Part shown: one piece after another, positions 1-10,200 of the stretch | Layout of the letters: each line of letters begins with the position of its first letter | Position numbering within the stretch: the stretch's first letter is position 1 | NCBI GenBank assembly: GCA_029465975.1 | Contig: CM055747.1 | Span: 16,531,783 to 16,595,782, forward strand | DNA: 64,000 nucleotides | Direction: 5' to 3' | From: Dallia pectoralis | Taxonomy: Eukaryota > Chordata > Actinopteri > Esociformes > Umbridae | Position numbers and translations under genes: made by a program | Notes under the pieces: model-generated | Database searches by the model: none | Told to the model about the DNA's origin: nothing | Seen by the model: the letters and a program-made list of their open reading frames with translations, nothing else

Positions 1-1066
1 ACAGTAGTCATGTTCCTTTATTGATGTTCTACAGAAGCCATGTTCCTTTAGAGATGTTCTACAGTAGTCATGTTCTAACAGAGAAGCCTAACTGTAGTCA
101 TGTTCTAATAGAGAAGCCCTACTGTAGTCATGTTCTAATAGAGAAGCCCTACTGTAGTCATGTTCTAACAGAGAAGCCCTACTGTAGTCATGTTCTAATA
201 GAGAAGCCCTACTGTAGTCATGTTCTAATAGAGAAGCCCTACTGTAGTCATGTTCTAATAGAGAAGCCCTACTGTAGTCACGTTCTAATAGAGAAGCCCT
301 ACAGTAGTCACGTTCTAATAGAGAAGCCCTACAGTAGTCATGTTCTAATAGAGAAGCCTTACTGTAGTCATGTTCTAATAGAGAAGCGCTACTGTAGTCA
401 TGTTCTAATAGAGAAGCCCTACAGTAGTCATGTTCTAATAGAGAAGCCCTACTGTAGTCATGTTCTAATAGAGAAGCCCTACTGTAGTCATGTTCTAATA
501 GAGAAGCGCTACTGTAGTCATGTTCTAATAGAGAAGCCCTACAGTAGTCATGTTCCTATAGAGAAGCCCTACTGTAGTCATGCTCTTATAGAGAAGCCCT
601 ACTGTAGTCATGTTCTAATAGAGAAGCCCTACAGTAGTCATGTTCTAATAGAGAAGCCCTACTGTAGTCGTGTTCTAATAAAGAAATGTTCTACAGTAGT
701 CATGTTCCTTCAGAAATGTTCTACAGTAGTCATGTTTCTTTAGAAATGTTCTACAGTAGTCATGTTCCTTCAGAAATGTTCTACAGTAGTCATGTTTCTT
801 TAGAAATGTTCTACAGTAGTCATGTTCTTCAGCAAGGACCTACAGTAGTCATGTTCTTCAGCGAGGACCTACAGTATTCATGTTCTTCAGCGAGGACCTA
901 CAGTAGTCATGTTCTTCAGCGAGGACCTACAGTAGTCATGTTCTTCAGCGAGGACCTACAGTAGTCATGTTCTTCAGCGAGGACCTACAGTAGTCATGTT
1001 CTTCAGCGAGGACCTACAGTAGTCATGTTCTTCAGCGAGGACCTACAGTAGTCATGTCAGTAGTCA
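1..1066. repeat. Minisatellite, 30-bp then 29-bp units, three subfamilies
   Basis: Tandem array running in from the left edge. All units share the core tacagtagtcatgttc (some tactgtagtc...). Three blocks follow one another: about 22 units of 30 bp ending in tctaatagagaagccc (to about 680), a few 30-bp units with ccttcagaaatg or tctttagaaatg (about 680-830), and about eight 29-bp units with ttcagcgaggac (to about 1066). The array stays open as a 240-residue frame only because 30 is a multiple of 3; I do not consider it coding. Confidence 0.95.
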
Positions 1067-1525
1067 TAATCAAAGGAGAATGGAGAGTTGGATTGAATAT
1101 GGAAAGAAGGGAGCAGCATGAATAAATAGTTGATTAGATGGGAATAAAATAGAATTTCTAATCAACAGACGGGTTAAGACAGGCGACAGGAAGAGGGTGG
1201 GAAAACCGGGTCAGTTTTCCTTTACTTCTTTCAAATAGACAATCCTCTGAGATTCACCAGCTTCGATTCATCAGCCATCAGCTATCCTGCTCCACATTCA
1301 GGAACACAGATGTAGTCGTAGAGAGATGAACCAGAGGCAGATGAAGCCATACCGTAGCTCGTCACTGTCTGTTACTTAGGGATCCACATCCACACACACA
1401 ATACAAGTATGCTGTTGAAAGTGCCTGTTATGAAGCAGCATGTGGCTCATACAGGTACCTAAAGTCAGAGTTAACTTAATAATGTATGCCAGGAATAAAG
1501 ATGCGATATTCTATATGAATACATC
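1067..1525. other. Unique sequence, no gene seen
   Basis: Single-copy sequence between two arrays. No exon, RNA gene or transposon end recognised. It probably lies in a large intron of the exchanger gene, whose visible exons start at 7271; that placement is inference. Confidence 0.5.
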
Positions 1526-2510
1526 AGGTGGTGGAAGCATCATGCTATGGGAGTATATCAGTGTGGTGGAAGCATCATGCTATGGGAGTACATCAGGGTG
1601 GTGGAAGCATCATGCTATGGGAATACATCAGGGTGGTGGTGGTGAGCATCATGCTATGGGAGTATATCAGTGTGGTGGAAGCATCATGCTATGGGAATAC
1701 ATCAGGGTGGTGGTGGGAGCATCATGCTATGGGAATACATCAGTGTGGTGGAAGCATCATGCTATGGGAATATATCAGTGTGGTGGTGGGAGCATCATGC
1801 TATGGGAATACATCAGGGTGGTGGTGGGAGCATCATGCTATGGGAGTACATCAGGGTGGTGGTGGGAGCATCATGCCATGGGAATACATCAGTGTGGTGG
1901 AAGCATCATGCTATGGGAGTACATCAGTGTGGTGGTGGGGGCATCATGCTATGGGAATACATCAGGGTGGTGGTGGTGGTGGAAGCATCATGCTATGGGA
2001 ATACATCAGTGTGGTGGTGGAAGCATCATGCTATGGGAATACATCAGGGTGGTGGTGGAAGCATCATGCTATGGGAATACATCAGGGTGGTGGTGGTGGT
2101 GGAAGCATCATGCTATGGGAATACATCAGTGTGGTGGTGGAAGCATCATGCTATGGGAATACATCAGGGTGGTGGTGGAAGCATCATGCTATGGGAATAC
2201 ATCAGGGTGGTGGTGGTGGTGGTGGAAGCATCATGCTATGGGAATACATCAGTGTGGTGGAAGCATCATGCTATGGGAATACATCAGGTTGGTGGTGGAA
2301 GCATCATGCTATGGGAATACATCAGGGTGGTGGAAGCATCATGCTATGGGAATACATCAGGGTGGTGGTGGAAGCATCATGCTATGGGAATACATCAGGG
2401 TGGTGGTGGGAGCATCATGCTATTGGAATATATCAGGGTGGTGGTGGAAGCATCATGCTATGGGAAAACATCAGGGTGGTGGAAGCATCATGCTATGGGA
2501 ATATATCAGT
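1526..2510 (+). repeat. Minisatellite built from a Tc1-like transposase segment
   Basis: About 28 units of roughly 32-41 bp. Each has a variable (ggt)n run followed by gaagcatcatgctatgggaa and tacatcag. Read on the + strand, each unit encodes GGGSIMLWEYI or a frame-shifted version. This closely matches the GGGSIMLWG motif of Tc1-like transposases, between the first and second catalytic Asp. The length difference between units is mostly the number of ggt triplets, so a trinucleotide repeat is nested inside the minisatellite. Frames up to 369 codons are a by-product and not a gene. Confidence 0.9.
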
Positions 2511-2612
2511 GAGGGACTTGTAGACTGGTCAGGATTGAGGGAAGAATGAATGGACCATCATACAAAAGGATGACAAAATCCTTATTCAGTGTAGACAAAT
2601 ACTCAGATGTGG
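2488..2612 (+). mobile_element. Tc1-like transposase remnant flanking the array
   Basis: Directly after the last array unit the sequence continues gtgagggacttgtagactgg and tcaggattgagggaagaatg. This parallels the stretch that follows the GGGSIMLWG motif in one common fish Tc1 family, as I remember its consensus (a GTGKLVRIEGMMDG-like peptide). It ties the neighbouring minisatellite to a transposase gene. No terminal inverted repeats were found, so only this fragment survives. Confidence 0.65.
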
Positions 2613-4281
2613 TTGAAGAGGAATCGTTCTGCTCAACAACATTAGCAAGTATGAATGTAATCAGTTTTCTTTCCTGTCTGATAACAAGATTGCAGGGTCC
2701 ATTTCCTAATCTTTAAAGGGAGTATTGACTGATATAAATGTGCCATATAAACAAATTGTACATTTGTCAATGAAAGGGGTTGATCAGCTCTTGAAACATG
2801 TCAGTGGTGGCATTCTCTTATGTACAAAGATGTGCTCGTAACGTGCCAAAAATGACAGTAGGGGTTAAATATTGAAGTTCAATTTATTTGCTTTCATACA
2901 TGAATATGTTTATATCTAAATGATGTCTATATCTTCGAAACATCTAACGTAACCATTGAATCACTATGAAATAACAAGCTATTTACAACTGGTTTATTAA
3001 TGTGTTTAGAAGGGAACACAACATTCTTGTAATTCTATTGACATTTTGATGATTTTTAATTCACAGTTTGAGAGATATGTCTTTTTTCCATACCGTACTG
3101 AGTTTCAATCTCTTCTTTTTTCTTCTCTGTTGCCTACCAAGACATGAAATATTTTGCACGAGTAGCTTTTTTGTCTTTTCCGTCTCATCCACACCCGGAC
3201 TATAGATACTCGCCAAAAGCTGCCACTTATAAACCGAACACACTATTGGTACCTGTTGCCATGCCAACCCCATGAACGTGTGCGTGTTTCCTGCGGTCCC
3301 CCACAGCTGCGCGTTCACAGCCGCCGGTTGGCATCACTAATGCGTGTTAGTGTTGACGTTAATGCGCTAATGACACACTTGTGGCACAGCAGGCAATATA
3401 ACAAAATATAATATCACCGATTTATAATATAACAGATTGACGATATCATCATCCAGTACATTTGTGCCTGCCTGGTATTGTATCCATATTTGTCCTCCAG
3501 AGAGAGAGAGAGAGCACACTGGCCAGTGATCATCATACTCTGTTGTGAAGGAGGTCCACCTACGCAGAAGGTAAAAAGGCCCCAAGCAATTCTTGCCTCG
3601 ACCCACGTATTCACCTGTATTGGTTGGACATTAAGATTCTGCCGCTTTGGTGTTTTAAAATTCAGAGTGACGCAATTCTATGTATTCTGCACATTCTTTT
3701 TTGGCCTCTTCAAATACAATAGCTGAAATTAAAAACCGTGGGAGAGTTTTTTCTCAAATTCGTAAAGTCTTAAACGCTGGTAAAGGCGTGCACGCTGGAA
3801 AGCGAAATCAAAATCAGCACCTATTATTATTTCGTTTTATAGAAATGGATCGCGGCTCTGATTAGAGCATTGTATTGTAAAGCTGTAGCAGCACTTACTC
3901 AAAATAACAAAAGGACCGGTGGACTTTAAACTTAACCCTCACTAGCCAAAGATCCCATCATTCATGTACCAAAGTAGGCTGAAGTGTGATGCCAATAATG
4001 ACTGTTGTGTAGGTGAAGGGCAGGTGTAATGACACTAGGATAGCCACACTTTCATTCATTATCTGTAATCGCCAGATTTAGGCTCATTCCAGCTGCCAGC
4101 ACACATCTCAAACAGTGTCCCTTTTGTTCTAAACAGCACCATTGTCAAATTCAGCTCTCTGTCTGAAGCAGCGGGGAGACTGAGAGGCTGGAGTATAAAG
4201 AGAAATGAGGGAGAAGGTGCCCTGACAGGTACACACACACACACCCACACACACACGCACGCACACACACACGCACACCCA

Positions 4282-4317
<36 letters not shown>

Positions 4318-4860
4318 AGGCCTGGATAATTCCAAAGAGGTTCTGCACACAGAGAACGAGCATATGTTGAGTCTGAAAAGTCCCTTAATCTAATTGGCCA
4401 AACAGTATGTAGCTGTCTGTCTATGAGGCAAGCTGCAAGCAATTCTTTCAACTAGAAGCATTCTATCGACATCTGATCCAAACAGAGAATGTTACCCTGT
4501 AGCACGTTGCAAAGATGATCAAAGTTTTTTTAATGCCAAAGCTAATGCTTTTTGAAATTGACACCATCAATAAGATTGTGTTTCTCCTAAATGTTCTACA
4601 CATGGGATTTATTTAAAATGTCGTTACTTTCCTGCAAGTGTTTATTGGCTGTGATTTTTTGCCCCCACCCATGCCCAGATCGCTACTTAAAACGGGAACA
4701 CTTTTATTTTGTAATTAGCTTTAAATTTTTCTATTTCATCTTGAGTTTGCAGTTTAAATGTTAATATAGTGCACGCGTTCCTCCTAGACATCTGCATCAT
4801 ACAACTTTTCCAGTAGTGTACAGCTTGTTGGAAGGGATGTACCTTCAACTACTGTGTCAC
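2613..4860. other. Unique sequence, no gene seen
   Basis: AT-rich single-copy sequence. Short open frames near 3060-3865 show no domain I recognise and no convincing splice structure. It contains a short (ag)n run near 3500 and the CA microsatellite listed separately. Confidence 0.5.
4232..4313. repeat. (CA)n microsatellite, interrupted
   Basis: Imperfect CA dinucleotide run with scattered cg and cc interruptions. The cysteine/valine-rich frames on the minus strand are artefacts of it. Confidence 0.95.
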
Positions 4861-5280
4861 TGGTGTTCAGGGTGTTCAGAGTTTTCAATGTGTTCAGTTT
4901 GTTCAGAGTGTTCAGAGTGTTCAGAGTGTTCAGTGTGTTCAATGTGTTCAGAGTGTTCATTGTGTTCAGTGTGTTCAGAGTGTTCAGTGTGTTCAGTTTG
5001 TTCAGAGTGTTCAGAGTGTTCAGAGTGTTCAGTGTGTTCAATGTGTTCAGAGTGTTCAGTGTGTTCAGAGTGTTCAGTGTGTTCAGTGTGTTCAGTGTGT
5101 TCAGAGTGTTCAGTGTGTTCAGTGTGTTCAGAGTGTTCAGTGTGTTCAGTGTGTTCAGTTTGTTCAGAGTGTTCAGTGTGTTCAGTGTGTTCAGTTTGTT
5201 CAGAGTGTTCAGTGTGCTCAATGTGTTCAGAGTGTTCATTGTGTTCAGTGTGTTCAGAGTGTTCAGTGTGTTCAGATTGT
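4861..5280. repeat. 9-bp tandem array (tgttcagag/tgttcagtg)
   Basis: About 45 units of 9 bp alternating among tgttcagag, tgttcagtg, tgttcagtt and tgttcaatg. The period is divisible by 3, which keeps frames open on both strands (CSECSV on +, NTLNTL on -). Confidence 0.95.
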
Positions 5281-6370
5281 GCAAATAATTTAATGAAAAA
5301 CTTAATGAAAACAGCTTTAGTATATGAACGCTCTCCTAGCCAGGTTCTGTGAATTAGTTTTAGGACTTTTTTGTGAGACAGGAGTCAGGACCCTTCTTGA
5401 TATGAGCAGAACTGTTGTATTGTAATTAGTTGGAGCTTTGGCTCCAGTGAGTGACAGAGACGTGACATAAACCCACACAACAACAACCTGGGGTTAGTCT
5501 CCATGCTCACGTTTTCTCCTGTTTTAATAAACTGTCTCCTTCTGGTTGTGTGCAATATTGTTGTCCTCAGGGACTGTCTGTCAGCCTTTTGTGTGCACTG
5601 GCAGGGGGAGCTGACATCGCGTATTTCACCACTCATCTCTGTTTGCCGGAGCCTGTCTGCCAGAGGGGGTCTGCTTGTGTTGGCCAGAGATCTCCTGGTC
5701 CAGGAGCACAATGGATCGGAGATTATCTCCTCTCTGTGTGGCCGGGCGCATCTCTTGGAGCCGGCCGTGCAGCCTAAAAATGGGCTGATAAGCCTCTCAG
5801 ATATCTTTCCTCTCCTATCTGAGTTAACTGAAGTTTTGGACTGGTGTGCAGAGCTATTGGAGGTCAGCAAGTAACCAGGCAGCGTTAGACACATTTAAAC
5901 TGAGATCGTCCTACCTACAGGCTGTTTAGAAGACAACTGTGAGATCAAGGGGATTGTTACATGTGTCCACCGATGCAAAATATGTCCTATTTTATGAAGT
6001 TGAAGTGAACTCGGGGAACATTTATTAAGTTTGGTTTGGAGTGAGAGATGAGAGAGAAAACACAACGTCTTGAATTAACTATTTAGTGGAGAAATAATTT
6101 CCAACAATCACATAGGACAATGTGGCTTTGTGTTATGTTCATTTGTGTATTTATGGATAGATATTGGAGTGATAAAGATGATGTTTTGGGGTAGGGTTAG
6201 GGCTACACAAGAAGATTAGTGTTGTAGTGTTTAAATAGTGTTTTAAAACATCGTGGGTAAAATATGAATTGTTTAACTGCCTTATTGTTTAACTCCTTAG
6301 GTTCCTATCAGCATGCTGTACTGTCTAACTTCCTAATTCAGGAACACTCATTGCCAGCATCCTGGAATCT
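5281..6370. other. Unique sequence with a GC-richer island, no assigned gene
   Basis: Between about 5560 and 5880 the sequence is more GC-rich than its surroundings and open on both strands (123 codons on + from 5503; 169 codons on - from 5894). A tgttgtcctcag precedes it and could act as a splice acceptor. I recognise no domain. It could be a regulatory element or an exon of an unknown transcript inside the presumed exchanger intron. Confidence 0.3.
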
Positions 6371-7167
6371 GTACAGCCTGTCCTCCTTCAGTCTCCTTGT
6401 GCCAATATATTTACAGCCTGTCCTGTTATCTTCTCCTTGTGCCAATATATTTACAGCCTGTCCTCTTTTCTTCTCCTTGTGCCAATATATTTACAGCCTG
6501 TTCTCAATCAGCCTCCTTGTGCCAATATATTTACAGCCTGTCCTCCTTTCTTCTCCTTGTACCAATATATTTACAGCCTGTTCTCCTTCAGTCTCCTTGT
6601 GCCAATATATTTACAGCCTGTCCTCCTTTCTTCTCCTTGTACCAATATATTTACAGCCTGTTCTCCTTCAGTCTCCCTGTGCCAATATATTTACAGCCTG
6701 TTCTCCTTCAGTCTCCTTGTACCAATATATTTACAGCCTGTTCTCCTTCAGTCTCCTTGTACCAATATATTTACAGCCTGTTCTCCTTCAGTCTCCCTGT
6801 GCCAATATATTTACAGCCTGTCCTCCTTCAGTCTCCTTGTACCAATATATTTACAGCCTGTTCTCCTTCAGTCTCCCTGTGCCAATATATTTACAGCCTG
6901 TCCTCCTTCAGTCTCCTTGTACCAATATATTTACAGCCTGTTCTCCTTCAGTCTCCTTGTGCCAATATATTTACAGCCTGTTCTCCTTCAGTCTCCTTGT
7001 GCCAATATATTTACAGCCTGTTCTCCTTCAGTCTCCTTGTGCCAATATATTTACAGCCTGTTCTCCTTCAGTCTCCTTGTGCCAATATATTTACAGCCTG
7101 TCCTCCTTTCTTCTCCTTGTGCCAATATATTTACAGCCTGTTCTCCTTTCTTCTCCTTGTGCCGATA
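6371..7167. repeat. 40-bp minisatellite upstream of the first visible exchanger exon
   Basis: About 20 units of 40 bp, each containing ctccttgtgccaatatattt followed by acagcctg, with tcctcctttctt or tctccttcagt between. The array ends about 104 bp before the exon at 7271. Every unit carries a pyrimidine stretch followed by tttacag, very like the true acceptor ctgtttacag. Confidence 0.95.
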
Positions 7168-7270
7168 GATGTTCATGGCTCCATGCTGTTATTCATCACA
7201 ACCTGTATCTCTGAGATTCCTAACCTCTGTTCCCTCACCCTTCTCTGTCCCATTCTCTCCCTGTTTACAG

Positions 7271-10200
7271 GAAGCTGTTGGAGGTTAAGATTATTGATGA
7301 TGAGGAGTACGAGAAGAACAAGACGTTTATCATCCAACTGGGAGAGCCGCTCCTGCTGGACATCGGACGGAAACACGGTCAGAACCGAGATATGAGTATT
7401 AGACAGTAGTCCTAACATGATCAGAGATATGAGTATTAGACAGTAGTCCTAACATGATCAGAGATATGAGTGTTAGACAGTAGTCCTAACATGATCAGAG
7501 ATATGAGTATTAGACAGTAGTCCTAACATGATCAGAGATATGAGTGTTAGACAGTAGTCCTAACATGATCAGAGATATGAGTGTTAGACAGTAGTCCTAA
7601 CATGATCAGAGATATGAGTATTAGACAGTAGTCCTAACATGATCAGAGATATGAGTATTAGACAGTAGTCCTAACATGATCAGAGATATGGGTATTAGTC
7701 AGTAGTCCTAACATGATCAGAGATATGAGTGTTAGACAGTAGTCCTAACATGATCAGAGATATGAGTATTAGACAGTAGTCCTAACATGATCAGAGATAT
7801 GAGTATTAGACAGTAGTCCTAACATGGTCAGAGATATGAGTGTTAGACAGTAGTCCTAACATGATCAGAGATATGAGTGTTAGACAGTAGTCCTAACATG
7901 ATCAGAGATATGAGTATTAGACAGTAGTCCTAACATGATCAGAGATATGAGTATTAGACAGTAGTCCTAACATGGTCAGAGATATGAGTGTTAGACAGTA
8001 GTCCTAACATGATCAGAGATATGAGTGTTAGACAGTAGTCCTAACATGATCAGAGATATGAGTATTAGACAGTAGTCCTAACATGATCAGAGATATGAGT
8101 ATTAGACAGTAGTCCTAACATGATCAGAGATATTAGTGTTAGACAGTAGTCCTAACATGATCAGAGATATGAGTATTAGACAGTAGTCCTAACATGATCA
8201 GAGATATGAGTATTAGACAGTAGTCCTAACATGATCAGAGATATGAGTGTTAGACAGTAGTCCTAACATGATCAGAGATATGAGTATTAGCCAGTAGTCC
8301 TAACATGATCAGAGATATTAGTGTTAGACAGTAGTCCTAACATGATCAGAGATATGGGTATTAGACAGTAGTCCTAACATGATCAGAGATATGAGTATTA
8401 GACAGTAGTCCTAACATGATAGGTCTACATAGCAGTAGGTGAGGTCTATAATGCTGTGTATAGGTCTACATAGCAGTAGGTGAGGTCTATAATGCTGTGT
8501 CCAGGTCTACAAAGCAGTAGGTGAGGTCTATAATGCTGTGTCCAGGTCTACATAGCAGTAGGTGAGGTCTATAATGCTGTGTCCAGGTCTACATAGCAGT
8601 AGGTGAGGTCTATAATGCTGTGTCCAGGTCTACATAGCAGTAGGTGAGGTCTATAATGCTGTGTCCAGGTCTACATAGCAGTAGGTAAGGTCTATAATGC
8701 TGTGTCCAGGTCTACATAGCAGTAGGTGAGGTCTATAATGCTGTGTCCAGGTCTACATAGCAGTAGGTGAGGTCTATAATGCTGTGTCCAGGTCTACATA
8801 GCAGTAGGTGAGGTCTATAATGCTGTGTCCAGGTCTACATAGCAGTAGGTGAGGTCTATAATGCTGTGTCCAGGTCTACATAGCAGTAGGTGAGGTCTAT
8901 AATGCTGTGTCCAGGTCTACATAGCAGTAGGTGAGGTCTATAATGCTGTGTCCAGGTCTACATAGCAGTAGGTGAGGTCTATAATGCTGTGTCCAGGTCT
9001 ACATAGCAGTAGGTGAGGTCTATAATGCTGTGTCCAGGTCTACATAGCAGTAGGTGAGGTCTATAATGCTGTGTCCAGGTCTACATAGCAGTAGGTGAGG
9101 TCTATAAGGCTGTGTACAGGTCTACATAGCAGTAGGTTAGGTCTATAATGCTGTGTCCAGGTCTACATAGCAGTAGGTGAGGTCTATAATGCTGTGTCCA
9201 GGTCTACATAGCAGTAGGTGAGGTCTATAATGCTGTGTCCAGGTCTACATAGCAGTAGGTGAGGTCTATAATGCTGTGTCCAGGTCTACATAGCAGTAGG
9301 TAAGGTCTATAATGCTGTGTCCAGGTCTACATAGCAGTAGGTGAGGTCTATAATGCTGTGTCCAGGTCTACATAGCAGTAGGTGAGGTCTATAATGCTGT
9401 GTCCAGGTCTACATAGCAGTAGGTGAGGTCTATAATGCTGTGTCCAGGTCTACATAGCAGTAGGTGAGGTCTATAATGCTGTGTCCAGGTCTACATAGCA
9501 GTAGGTGAGGTCTATAATGCTGTGTCCAGGTCTACATAGCAGTAGGTGAGGTCTATAATGCTGTGTCCAGGTCTACATAGCAGTAGGTGAGGTCTATAAT
9601 GCTGTGTCCAGGTCTACATAGCAGTAGGTAAGGTCTATAATGCTGTGTCCAGGTCTACATAGCAGTAGGTGAGGTCTATAATGCTGTGTCCAGGTCTACA
9701 TAGCAGTAGGTGAGGTCTATAATGCTGTGTCCAGGTCTACATAGCAGTAGGTGAGGTCTATAATGCTGTGTCCAGGTCTACATAGCAGTAGGTGAGGTCT
9801 ATAATGCTGTGTCCAGGTCTACATAGCAGTAGGTGAGGTCTATAATGCTGTGTCCAGGTCTACATAGCAGTAGGCACAGACAAGCTAACATCTTGAAGTG
9901 TTCATGACAGGAGACACCAATGACAACAAGCCACCAGGAACTGATGAAGAGGAGGTGTCCAAGATGGGCTGTCCCAGCCTGGGAGAACACACCAAGCTGG
10001 AGGTGGTGATTGAGGAGTCCTACGAGTTCAAGGTAACCCATGGGAGCAACCCCACCCCATGTGTCCCTCTGCCCCCCCCCACAACCCCTCCCCTTCCCAC
10101 TACTCTTGTGTGGAGCTAGTCTGGACAGATTGGATTGCCAGGTCAGCATCCTGGTGAATATATATACGAGGCTTACGAAGCACTTAAACAGAATGGATGC

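Noticed and set aside
1..1066. Regularly spaced repeats suggestive of a CRISPR array (here and in other arrays)
   Set aside because: There are no unique spacers: whole units repeat head to tail, no cas genes exist, and the setting is a vertebrate genome.
6264..7395. Three overlapping 240-330-codon plus frames running into the exchanger exon
   Set aside because: The 40-bp repeat rotates through three phases. The exon itself reads correctly only from the acceptor at 7270.
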